Source of the DNA: Sulfolobus islandicus Y.N.15.51
GTDB lineage: Archaea > Thermoproteota > Thermoprotei_A > Sulfolobales > Sulfolobaceae
Length of the DNA stretch: 64,000 nt
Direction: 5' to 3'
NCBI RefSeq assembly: GCF_000022485.1
Contig: NC_012623.1
Location: 372,001-436,000, forward strand
Shown: positions 37,679 through 46,554 of the stretch, piece by piece
Numbering within the stretch: position 1 is the first letter of the stretch
Layout: each line of letters opens with the position of its first letter
Program-made: the position numbers and the translations under genes
The notes under the pieces: model-generated
Told to the model about the DNA's origin: nothing
Databases searched by the model: none
What the model saw: the letters and a program-made list of their open reading frames with translations, nothing else

Positions 37679-37750
37679 TACGCCATAATAGCTGTTGTAA
37701 TAATAATTATAATAATAGTGACAATAGTACTAGGCCTAAGAAGAAGATAA
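37679..37750 (+). pseudogene. ABC substrate-binding protein, C-terminal membrane anchor fragment
   Basis: Reads IIAVVIIIIIIIVTIVLGLRRR and stop, nearly identical to the C-terminal anchor of the binding protein at 53175. It is on the plus strand, opposite to the N-terminal fragment at 35884-36076, so the two pieces of one former gene or of two paralogues are now inverted around a 1.6-kb segment. Confidence 0.75.
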
Positions 37751-37783
37751 AAGTAAAAATAAAGCCAAAATTTTTCTATTTAT

Positions 37784-40048
37784 TTATTCAATTTGTACAT
37801 TCGATAGAAATATTCTTCTTTCTACAATAGGTTTTGTTTCTTTTATTCTAAATATATCCCTAAGAATTATGTTTTCAGAAGAATTTCCTATTAATAACTG
37901 ATATTCACCTTTCTCTACTACTAGTCGCATAAAGCTGTCATAAAACGCTAATGCCTCCGTGGGTAATATGAATTTCACTCTTCTCTTTTCACCGGGTTTA
38001 AGATGAATCTTAGCAAATCCTTTTAATTCCTTAACTGGTCTAGCAACACTAGAAAAGGTTTTTGAAACATATAGTTGAACTACATCATCACCTTCCATTT
38101 TCCCCACATTTTTAACATCTATTGAAATGGCAATATTACTGTTAGGTCCTATCTCTTTTGGCGTTACTTCAAGGTTAGAATATTCAAATTGAGTGTAACT
38201 TAATCCATATCCAAATGTAAATAATGGAGATGAACGGAGCATAACGTATGGTCTAAAGGAAGATGGTTTCCTATTATAATATAATGGTATTTGCCCAGTA
38301 TCCATTGGGAACGTTATAGGCAAGCGTCCACCTGGATTGTAGTCTCCAAATATTACATCAGCTATGGCATTTCCTCCTTCTTCTCCTGGAAACCATGCTT
38401 CAATTACTGCTTTAACGTAATTAATTATCGATGAAAGAACTAAGGGCCTACCATTAATTAAAACTAAGATTATTGGTTTTCCAGTCTTGTATAGTTCTTT
38501 GAGTAATTCCTCTTGAACTCCAGGTAATCTTAGACTACTCCTATCATTACCTTCTCCAGTGACTGCTTGATATTTCTTAAACTCTTCTTCTGAAGGAATA
38601 TCCATCCATGATAGCGGCAATCCTGATTTCTCACCCATGATTGCTATTATTACGTCGGCTTGCCTTGCTATCTCTATTGCCTCGGCAAATCCTTCTTTTG
38701 ATTCGCTTGCAATATCGCACCCCTTTGCGTAAAGCACTTTACTTTCCCCAACCTTCTTAACTATTCCTTGAAGCACTGTTACGATCTCTATCCCGCTATC
38801 TATATTTAGATGTCCAGTATAAGTATAATCTCCTAACATATTTCTTGGATCATTAGCATTTGGTCCTATTACTGCAATTTTATTAACATTCTTGCTTAGA
38901 GGTAGTATGTTATTTTCATTTTTAAGGAGAACTATTGACTCTCTAGCTGTCTTTAACGCTAATTCTCTCGATTTGTGATCATCTAACTTTTCTGGAACCG
39001 AATTTTCATTAACAAATGGATTGTCTAAAAGTCCAAGTCTATCTTTAATTCGTAAAACTCTCTCCACGGCCCTATCTATTAGAGACTCTGGGACCAAACC
39101 CTCCTTTAGAGCATTAACTAATGGTTCACCATAGCAATCTATAGTAGGAAACTCTATATCCACGCCAGATTCCAGAGCCAAAATAGCGGCCTCCATCTTA
39201 TTTGATGCAACCCTGTGTATTGTCTCTAATTGTCTAATACCATCGTAATCAGATACTACTATTCCATCAAATCCCCATTCTTGTCTTAAAATATTAGTTA
39301 ATAATTGGGGATTGCCATGGCATGGTATTCCATCAATCTCATGATATGCAGGCATAATCGACATTACTTTTCCTATCTTTACGGCAACCTCAAAGGGAAA
39401 GAGGAACGTTTCCCTCAATTCTCTATTTCCAACATGCACTTGTGCAATATTTCTTCCACCCTCTGGGAAACCATGAGCTGCGAAATGCTTTGCAGTCGCT
39501 ACCAATTGATTATCACCTTGTAACCCGGTAATATATGCTAATCCCATTGAAGCTACTAAGTATGGGTCTTCCCCATAAGTCTCTTCGCATCTTCCCCATC
39601 TTGGGTCTTTACAAACGTCTAACACGGGAGAAAGACATTGGTTAACTCCAACTAGTCTTCCTTGAGATCTTATGACTGATGCTATATCCATAACTAATTC
39701 AGGATTCCAGGTACTAGCCAACCCAATCGCTTGAGGAAATGCTGTAGAAGAGTATCCCATTAAACCAGATAGACATTCTTCGTGTATTATTGCTGGAATC
39801 TTCATCTTGGTATTTTCTACTAGAAATTTTTGAATTTTATTAACTAGTTTTGCGACTTCTTTCGGTTTTAGTCCTAATCTGCTACCAGCTACTCTAGTGA
39901 TCTGCCCTATTCCTAATTTTAGATATTTTTTTGCTTTTTCCTCAGAGAACTCCTTTTCCTCTATAAGAGCGTCTATTGGTATAGCTTGAAGTTGAGCTAT
40001 TTTTTCCTCCAAGTTCATCTGATTTAGAAGACTCCTTATAGAGTTCAC
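37784..40048 (-). CDS. xarS: GH3 beta-xylosidase/alpha-arabinosidase
   Basis: A 754-residue GH3 enzyme. The barrel domain has the conserved TAKHFAAHGFPEGGRN segment and the nucleophile Asp267 in GIVVSDYDGI. The second (alpha/beta) domain runs from about residue 370 (ESIVLLKNENNILPL) with the GANA-like IAVIGPNAND, and a fibronectin-type III domain ends it (DDVVQLYVSKTFSSVARPVKELKGF). A bifunctional beta-xylosidase/alpha-L-arabinosidase from this species (XarS) fits this gene in family and length; the symbol is from memory. It has no signal peptide and would act on imported xylo-oligosaccharides. The start is GTG 40048, downstream of a TATA box and an ara-box-like site. Confidence 0.9.
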   Translation of the reverse strand: MNSIRSLLNQMNLEEKIAQLQAIPIDALIEEKEFSEEKAKKYLKLGIGQITRVAGSRLGLKPKEVAKLVNKIQKFLVENTKMKIPAIIHEECLSGLMGYSSTAFPQAIGLASTWNPELVMDIASVIRSQGRLVGVNQCLSPVLDVCKDPRWGRCEETYGEDPYLVASMGLAYITGLQGDNQLVATAKHFAAHGFPEGGRNIAQVHVGNRELRETFLFPFEVAVKIGKVMSIMPAYHEIDGIPCHGNPQLLTNILRQEWGFDGIVVSDYDGIRQLETIHRVASNKMEAAILALESGVDIEFPTIDCYGEPLVNALKEGLVPESLIDRAVERVLRIKDRLGLLDNPFVNENSVPEKLDDHKSRELALKTARESIVLLKNENNILPLSKNVNKIAVIGPNANDPRNMLGDYTYTGHLNIDSGIEIVTVLQGIVKKVGESKVLYAKGCDIASESKEGFAEAIEIARQADVIIAIMGEKSGLPLSWMDIPSEEEFKKYQAVTGEGNDRSSLRLPGVQEELLKELYKTGKPIILVLINGRPLVLSSIINYVKAVIEAWFPGEEGGNAIADVIFGDYNPGGRLPITFPMDTGQIPLYYNRKPSSFRPYVMLRSSPLFTFGYGLSYTQFEYSNLEVTPKEIGPNSNIAISIDVKNVGKMEGDDVVQLYVSKTFSSVARPVKELKGFAKIHLKPGEKRRVKFILPTEALAFYDSFMRLVVEKGEYQLLIGNSSENIILRDIFRIKETKPIVERRIFLSNVQIE

Positions 40049-40065
40049 GATAATAAAATATCTCT

Positions 40066-40101
40066 ATTTAGATTTAAGAGTTTAGGTTTACATGTTATAT
40101 C
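40066..40101 (-). promoter_or_regulatory. Promoter of the GH3 gene with ara-box-like site
   Basis: On the minus strand TAACATGTAAAC (about 40088-40099) resembles the pentose-responsive archaeal ara box AACATGTTAAA, lacking one T. It lies directly upstream of a TATA-like CTCTTAAATCT (about 40069-40079), 22-31 bases before the GTG start. This is the right geometry for pentose activation. Confidence 0.45.
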
Positions 40102-40958
40102 TTGACTAGTTTAAATACTTCTCTACTATCCAGTGAATAAGTAAGCTCTTTAAATAAGAGAAATATTTTGATAATATAGCATCACTACTATCTAGTTCTA
40201 GATGCCACATTTTCTCGCACTCAACTGATAAGTAATATCTCTAGCCAATGCTCTTTAAGTCTTTAGTTATCTTCTATAAAAGGAACTATACCTTTACATT
40301 GTTTATCAAGTTCTTTACTTTTTATTCTGTATCGCAAAATCCTCAATATGAACTTGGAATATTCCTTCAGATATTAACCGGAAAACCCCATTATGAGAAT
40401 CATCTGAAAAAACACGTTAGTGGGATCATAGACGAATCCTAAATCCCCATTAAGTTCTCATAAAAGTTTAATCGTGCATCCTTCGCATGAAATTTCTATG
40501 AGAATTTTAACGTAATAGTCTTAGGTAATCTCATTAATCCTATCAATGATTAAGCTATTCCGTGAATTGGTCTTTTCTTCTGCGACTTCGCCCTCCATAT
40601 ACTCTCACTCCCAAAGCGTTTAGACTGCTGTACCCATTTTTATTAATGTTTCCAAAATGTTTTCTCTTCATTTTTGTCTCAGTTTTACCAGCGAAATAGA
40701 ACCTATCATATCTACCAAATCAGAAGTTGTTATGGAGGAAAGATTTCTGTCCTTCCTTATTTGTTGGGAGAAAAACTCTGATTTCGAATGTTTACCATTA
40801 TCTACTACTATCAACTCCTACATCAAGCCCAACCTTACTCCTTCTCTCTACAACATCCTCTAAGTTTAACTCTAGATAAATGTAAAGCTAGTAAACACAA
40901 TTTCCATTAGGAAAAAGGTTAGCAATATATTTTATAAATTTTCTACGAAGATTAAGAT
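40102..40958. other. Gene relics of unknown origin and aldolase promoter
   Basis: Short open stretches at 40248-40442 (SQNPQYELGIFLQILTGKPH) and 40657-40863 (EVVMEERFLSFLICWEKNSD) have protein-like composition but no continuous frame; they may be transposase or host-gene scraps. I could not identify them. ATATATTTTATAAATT at 40926-40941 is a likely TATA region for the gene at 40959. Confidence 0.4.
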
Positions 40959-41867
40959 ATGAATGGGGTTTTCCTAACTAACGTGACGCCTTTTACCAAA
41001 ACATTTGAGCTAGACTTAGAAGGGCTAAAAAGGATTGTAGAATTCGCAGAGAGTGTTGGGTATAAGTATATTGTACCTCTAGGTACTGCTGGTGAGTTCT
41101 CCTCACTTACCTTCGAAGAAAAAGTTAGAGTTATTGATCAAGTAAGAAAGGCATTAAGTAAGGGGGAGATCATAGCTGGTGCATCATCTACTTCCTTTTT
41201 AGAAACTGCTGAACTTTGCAAAAAATATAAGGAGATAGGTGTCGACAAAATTATGATCTTACCTCCTTACTACTTAAAGGGTAACGAAAAGGGAATAACG
41301 GATTATTTCATCAAAGTCTCTGAATTGTGTGATTTAACCATAATATTATATAACAATCCATCATCAGCAGGTATAGATCTTTCCCCTCAACTAATAAAGA
41401 GATTAAGCGATATAATACCCAGTTTTAAGGTGCTTAAAGAGGCTAGATATAATGTTGTAGAATTTAAGGAAGTATTGAGACTTGTAGGGGATAAGATAGA
41501 TATAATAGATGGTTTAGAAGAGAGAGCGTTATTGGGTCTAGTTTTAGGGGCTAAGGGATTTACTACCTCAATGGGCTCGTTTTCCTCATTGCCTTTTATG
41601 ATTTATGAGAGTTACGAGAAAAAGAGGGATATAGATACTACCATAAGACTATATGATTTACTCTTAGAGTATAGGACATTTATAAAATTCCCCTTGACAA
41701 TGTCCCATTTAGCTAAGCTAGGAGCTTGGTTACGTGGTTTAATCTCAAGCTATGTCACACGACCCCCACTACCGAATTTAGACGATGTGATAAGTGAAGA
41801 TGTTAAGAGAAAGATTATAGAGAAAATAAATCAGATATTAAACTTTGAGAAAAATGGTATAAAGTAA
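40959..41867 (+). CDS. Dihydrodipicolinate synthase/2-keto-3-deoxy sugar-acid aldolase family
   Basis: A 302-residue class I aldolase of the DapA/NanA superfamily. The Schiff-base Lys160 is in SFKVLKEARY and the catalytic Tyr131 in IILYNNPSSAG; the phosphate/carboxylate-binding turn is GTAGEFSSLT (42-51). In this organism relatives cleave 2-keto-3-deoxygluconate or similar sugar acids into pyruvate and an aldehyde, so a role in breakdown of a deoxy sugar acid is likely; a lyase or dehydratase reaction is also possible. ATG 40959 follows a TATA box by about 20-30 bases. It stands alone between xarS and the GH2 gene. Confidence 0.86.
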   Translation: MNGVFLTNVTPFTKTFELDLEGLKRIVEFAESVGYKYIVPLGTAGEFSSLTFEEKVRVIDQVRKALSKGEIIAGASSTSFLETAELCKKYKEIGVDKIMILPPYYLKGNEKGITDYFIKVSELCDLTIILYNNPSSAGIDLSPQLIKRLSDIIPSFKVLKEARYNVVEFKEVLRLVGDKIDIIDGLEERALLGLVLGAKGFTTSMGSFSSLPFMIYESYEKKRDIDTTIRLYDLLLEYRTFIKFPLTMSHLAKLGAWLRGLISSYVTRPPLPNLDDVISEDVKRKIIEKINQILNFEKNGIK

Positions 41868-42190
41868 GGCAGGTGATATGATGAGCTGGTCCGCTCTTAT
41901 AAAGGTTAATTTTCTTCTCCAAGTCACGTAGAGGTTAATTTTGAGCTAGTAAGTGAATTTAGACCATCCTACACAGGATAACGATGACGTAAATGTAAAG
42001 CTGTCTCTAAGCAAGAGAATAGTTAGATACCACGGTAAAGAATTTTAAACCTAATAGTGTTTATCAGAACAATATCCAGGTAGAGAATAAAATAAAAATG
42101 ATCGCTGTAACTTCCAGGGAAATCTTTTAAGACAACTAAGACGGATGCTAACGTTATTTGAAAAATAAAACATATGCACTTGCTATTACC
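41868..42190. other. Intergenic with a short C-terminal-like relic
   Basis: Bases 41953-42048 encode a 31-residue frame ending KLSLSKRIVRYHGKEF, which looks like the tail of a lost gene; a stop lies just upstream. GAGGTTAATTTT/AAGGTTAATTTT appears twice near 41899 and 41931. Nothing else is recognisable. Confidence 0.35.
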
Positions 42191-43900
42191 TTAAGAAGAC
42201 AATTTATTTTTGAATAATTCCTCAACTACTTTAGCTGCCGATTTAGGCTGTCTATCTCTAGTAAATATTCCTTTCCTATTAAGTATTGTTCTCCCTGGAT
42301 TTTGAGGGGTTCTAAAGTCAGCAAAGTTCCAAATGTGAAAGCCTACTATGTAATTGTTCTTCCTTAAGGCTTCTATATACTTTCTTATCATTTCACTTTG
42401 ATATTCCTCCGACCACATTTGGGGAGGATCGCTATGAAGGCCATATATTGCATCAGCACCAAATTCGGTAATGATTATTGGCTTCTCTGGAAACTTCTTA
42501 TGAATTTCCTCTAATTCCATTGCGACAGTCCTTACACCACTATCAATATCTCCCCACTCAGTATACCACCCATGATAATAGTTTAAGGAGATTATGTCAA
42601 CATATTCTAACGCTAGGTCTCGTACTGATCTATGAGAGGCGAAAGTTACTGGCCTAGAAGAATCCAAAGTCTTCAAGAATTTAACTTCTTTCTTTATAAA
42701 CTCTGCAACTTCATACATATCGCTAGGGGGTTCATTCATAACGCTATACATTATTACTGAAGGTCTATTTTTATGTTGCCTAATCATTTCCTTTATCGTA
42801 TGCTTTACCTTTTCGAAGTACTTTATATCACTGAACATCTTAGCAATCTCCTCTTGGCTCATCACCCTACTAATATTGGAATAACATAAAGGTGGCTCTA
42901 ATATGACCAAAAATCCCATTTCATCGGCTAAATCTAAATGTTCATTTGAATAAGGGTAGTGGGAAGTTCTAAACGAGTTAGCTCCAATTTTTCTCATAAG
43001 GTAAAAATCCCTAACTAATACTGCCCCGTACATAAATTTACCTAGTATTGGAAAATCCTCATGTCTTCCAAAGCCCTTTAAGAATATGGGCTTACCGTTC
43101 AAGTATATTCTGCCATTCTTCACCTCTACATCTCTAAAGCCTATACGTTCATAAATCGAGTCCTTCAGATTTTCATCAACGTATATTTCCACTATGAGAG
43201 TGTATAAGTAAGGATTATCTGGAGACCACGGCGTAACATTACCTACATCTTTTTCATATATTTCGTTACTACTCTCCTCATCTAATAGGGCTTTTCCCTC
43301 TTTATCAACTAATTTAAATCTTAGGCTGTGCTTTTGATTACATTCTGGCAAAATCTCTACCTTTAGATGTCCATTGGATTTAGTATATACTGTTATATCT
43401 TCTACGTGACATTCATCTACAAACTCTATGTAAACTGGTCTCTGGATCCCTCCATAGTTGAAGAAGTCAAATGCTGCAATGTTTAGATCTTTAGCTGGGG
43501 GTAAGTTGTAGGGTGATGGTGTGTTATCTATCTTTACTACTATTTTATTAAATTCATTAGTATTAAGTTTAATTGGAAATTTGAATTGTGTAAATGATCC
43601 CTCATGAGTTCCTACATATTCTCCATTAATCCAAAGTTTTGTGATGTATCCTGCCCCCTCAAATACTATCCAAGCCTTCTTACTCTCATAACTACTAACA
43701 AACAGATCCTTCTGATACCACGCTATACTAGAAAACTGATCCCATTGTGGGTTTTGCTCATTCCAAGAAGCCGGCACGTAAATAATATCTTCAGATTCTA
43801 AACCTTTACCCCACTCGTTCTTTTCCCCAACATTCTCACTATCTATCTTGAATTTCCAAAAGCCTTGAAGATCTATTTTTGGCCTATAAAACGATCTCAT
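42191..43900 (-). CDS. GH2 beta-glucuronidase/beta-galactosidase-type enzyme
   Basis: A 569-residue GH2 enzyme with the full three-domain core: sugar-binding jelly roll (QGFWKFKIDSENVGE at the N-terminus), immunoglobulin-like domain (about 165-260) and TIM barrel. Acid/base Glu390 is in YSVMNEPPSD and nucleophile Glu479 in IIITEFGADAIYG. NFADFRTPQNPGR near residue 530 is the loop seen in beta-glucuronidases, and the length fits these better than 1000-residue LacZ. It would hydrolyse beta-glucuronides or related glycosides inside the cell. ATG 43900 begins MRSFYRPKIDLQGFW. It is transcribed towards the aldolase gene. Confidence 0.88.
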   Translation of the reverse strand: MRSFYRPKIDLQGFWKFKIDSENVGEKNEWGKGLESEDIIYVPASWNEQNPQWDQFSSIAWYQKDLFVSSYESKKAWIVFEGAGYITKLWINGEYVGTHEGSFTQFKFPIKLNTNEFNKIVVKIDNTPSPYNLPPAKDLNIAAFDFFNYGGIQRPVYIEFVDECHVEDITVYTKSNGHLKVEILPECNQKHSLRFKLVDKEGKALLDEESSNEIYEKDVGNVTPWSPDNPYLYTLIVEIYVDENLKDSIYERIGFRDVEVKNGRIYLNGKPIFLKGFGRHEDFPILGKFMYGAVLVRDFYLMRKIGANSFRTSHYPYSNEHLDLADEMGFLVILEPPLCYSNISRVMSQEEIAKMFSDIKYFEKVKHTIKEMIRQHKNRPSVIMYSVMNEPPSDMYEVAEFIKKEVKFLKTLDSSRPVTFASHRSVRDLALEYVDIISLNYYHGWYTEWGDIDSGVRTVAMELEEIHKKFPEKPIIITEFGADAIYGLHSDPPQMWSEEYQSEMIRKYIEALRKNNYIVGFHIWNFADFRTPQNPGRTILNRKGIFTRDRQPKSAAKVVEELFKNKLSS

Positions 43901-44212
43901 ATAGTATCTACAAACAAGAGAGTGTAATTAAAGCTTTATTAAAATATTAGAAACTTCTAAATAGTAACGCTAAAGAATTAAATAGGCAATCTCATATACT
44001 TCTATTCGGGGTAAATATTGGATAAGCCAAAGCTAGTCTTAAAAGAGTTTGTTCAACATAATGAAATAGCATTAGGTCATCATCAGTTTAGATCTCTCTA
44101 TATAGGCTTTCATCCGATTTCCAGAAACATGATAGTTCATGATGGACATGCGGCTAAAGTTTATTCCAATGGTGCTTTGTGGGTTACTTCAGAATTATAC
44201 AAAAATTTATAA

Positions 44213-45205
44213 ATAATTATACCGAGTATTACTCATGGGAAAGAGTAAGTACAAGAGGGATTGGAGCAAGTACGACGAGAACGTTATAACTAGATACGAG
44301 CTAATGTTCCCCTTCTACGTCTTCCAACACTGGTGGGAATTACTAGCAGAAGAGAATAGGAATGCCAAGAAAACCTACAAGGCGCCAAAGGAGTTCAACG
44401 ACTTCCTAGCGTTCCTGCACTTGTTCCTACCTTATAGGGCCATAGAAGGAGTATTGAGAGCATTAGAAAGACTGAAAATCATCCCAACAAGCCTAGACTA
44501 CTCAACAATATGGGAAAGAGTAAGAAACATGAACATAAAATTCCCAGAGGCAAATGACCAACTTGAAGTAATAGCAGACGCAACGGGAATAAGCACAAAC
44601 AAGGGAGGACAATACATTATAGCAAAATGGGGAAAAACCAAGGACTCAAAATTCCTCAAGATCGAAATAGTAATGGATAAGGACCAATTCAACGTAATAA
44701 ACGCTGAAGTAACCAGCAACGAGGTTCAGACTGCAGTTAAGACGGTTAAGGATTTACAAGATAAGGGAAAGAAGGTCAAGAAGTTTTATGGAGATAAAGC
44801 TTATGATGCTAATGAGGTTTACAAGACTGGGGTTGAGGTTGTTGTTCCACCTAGGGAGAACGCCTCCACTAGACGCGGTCATCCTGCTAGGAGAAAGGCT
44901 GTAAGGGAGTTCAAGAGGTTGGGTTATAATCGTTGGAGGGAGGAGAGGGGTTACGGTGTTAGGTGGAGGATTGAGTCCTTATTCTCTGCTGTGAAGCGTA
45001 CTTTTGGGGAATCTGTTAGGGCTACAAGTTTTTTAGGACAAGTGGTTGAGGCTAAGCTCAAGTTCTGGGCTTATGCATGGATGGTCCACTTGGCTAATTC
45101 TTTAGTTGGTAGAGCTCCGGGTATTAGGGTGTGAGCTTGCGAATAACGTTGAAATAAATATTAATTACTGAAAAATTCTCAGTGCATCATATCATGCTTA
45201 TGAAA
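44213..45205 (+). mobile_element. IS5-family element (possibly ISC1058-like)
   Basis: Inserted in the DUF2139-like gene: host coding sequence stops at about 44212 and resumes at about 45206. It holds one intact transposase. I could not define inverted repeats or a target duplication, so both boundaries may be off by 10-20 bases. The bases before the transposase start (CGAGTATTACTCATGGG) resemble those before the IS1-family transposase at 33015. Confidence 0.65.
44235..45134 (+). CDS. IS5-family transposase
   Basis: A 299-residue DDE transposase without visible damage. The N-terminal DUF772-like helices (NDFLAFLHLFLPYRAIEGVL) are followed by the catalytic core: VIADATGIS (first Asp), KKFYGDKAYDANEVYK (second Asp) and RWRIESLFSAVKRTFGE with the R..E arrangement for the third acid. 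It moves the element that interrupts the DUF2139-like gene. The start is ATG 44235. Because the frame is intact, this insertion is probably more recent than the other decay in the host gene. Confidence 0.9.
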   Translation: MGKSKYKRDWSKYDENVITRYELMFPFYVFQHWWELLAEENRNAKKTYKAPKEFNDFLAFLHLFLPYRAIEGVLRALERLKIIPTSLDYSTIWERVRNMNIKFPEANDQLEVIADATGISTNKGGQYIIAKWGKTKDSKFLKIEIVMDKDQFNVINAEVTSNEVQTAVKTVKDLQDKGKKVKKFYGDKAYDANEVYKTGVEVVVPPRENASTRRGHPARRKAVREFKRLGYNRWREERGYGVRWRIESLFSAVKRTFGESVRATSFLGQVVEAKLKFWAYAWMVHLANSLVGRAPGIRV

Positions 45206-46554
45206 TAAATTGAAGAGATCAACAAAGCATTCCAATGGAGAAGTAATATATAGAAATGAAAAGTTAGGCAAGCCACCTAGAGCGGCAGGTAATACATATG
45301 CTGCATTAACTTGGTCTAAAGATTTATTATTCATAGGTGGATGGCTTAAGGCACCTCCAGGAATGATAGAGGTATCACAATATGAGAGAATTTTGAAATA
45401 TCAGGATATGCGGATGAAGTATAGTCATATACACATGATATATGACGATGATAAAGTAGAAATTCTATGGAGTAGGAAGTGAGATGATAAAATTCCTCCA
45501 AACAATTGGTATGGTTAGGTAACTGACTTACTTTACGACCAGCACGAGGATGCAGTCTACTTCAGTAGAGCCGATGGGCATGCTGAATTAGGCTTGTGGA
45601 AAGTAGGTGTATCTACTAGAGATGCAGAATTTCTGGTGAAGAATCGTACTGTATATAAGATTGAAATGAAGGATGATAAAATCTACGCCACGATATTTAA
45701 TCCTATACACTGATGTTTCATCGATAATGGTATATAATACACTTAATGGTGAATACAAGTTTGTAGAGTCATTTGACTTTCCATTAGAAAGCAATAAGAA
45801 GATACAGATAAGACGTGTTGGAGGACAAATAGTGCAAAATACAGAACAAACTAATTGCATTCTATGGTGGTACCCTCATACATATTGATCCACAAAAGGA
45901 TGTATATAGGTTATATCCATTTCTAGATATTCGCAACCCAGAATCGGAAAGACCCACCTATATTCCAGGATTTAGAGCTCAAAAAGCTTACATAATGGGT
46001 ATATTATATCAGTAAATCCTGCAGAGGACTTAAGGGATATGTCATCAAGGACCACATTTGGTCTACTCTTAAGGATTGACCCAGTAGTACCTCAGATAAT
46101 TACGGAAAGAGGAGCAACCTTTGGCATGGCACACGATGGTGAATATTTATATGTTGGCGCTTCATATGCCAATCACACGGGAGTACACTTATAGGGCTGG
46201 TGAAGGTGGAGTATTTGCAATTCCATTTAGTGAACTGTTTAAGAAACCGTGGAATCCGCTAAGGATATGGATTCATGATGGTCCGTATTCGCCAACCGCA
46301 GGAATAGATGGTTGGTTTGGTGGTATTCCACTGAAAGGGTTAAGCGAAAAGAAAGTAAGAGTTTACACTGCAAAGTCAACTAAGATGAGGATTGCCGAGT
46401 ACTCACTACTCTCAAAGGTTAGAGATGATACTGTTACACTGAATACTGGATGGAATATAATAGACTTGAACAGCTATTACGATATAATTGCGTTTAAATT
46501 AGATGAGAGTATAGACCTACTTCAAGCAGAAATAATTTTAGAGTAAAAAGCTTT

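Larger units (their letters stand above)
44018..46546 (+). pseudogene. DUF2139-like gene, split by an IS and decayed
   Basis: The N-terminal 64 residues (TTG 44018; VQHNEIALGHHQFRSLYIGF) end in the IS at about 44213. The gene resumes near 45206 with KHSNGEVIYRNEKLGKPPRA. TGG-to-TGA at 45481 and further stops and frameshifts (near 45515, 45706, 45860 and 46190) break the rest, which reads on through YTDVSSIMVYNTLNGEYKF, HIDPQKDVYRLYPFLDIRN and GIDGWFGGIPLKGLSEKKVR to ILLE-like end at 46546. The repeated short beta segments suggest a beta-propeller. I believe it belongs to the archaeal DUF2139 family, function unknown; that is from memory. It lies between GH2 and GH116 genes, so a sugar-related role is likely. 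Confidence 0.7.

Noticed and set aside
42191-43900. LacZ-type beta-galactosidase
   Set aside because: The protein is only 569 residues and has the NFADF..PQNPGR loop of beta-glucuronidases, without the extra domains of LacZ.
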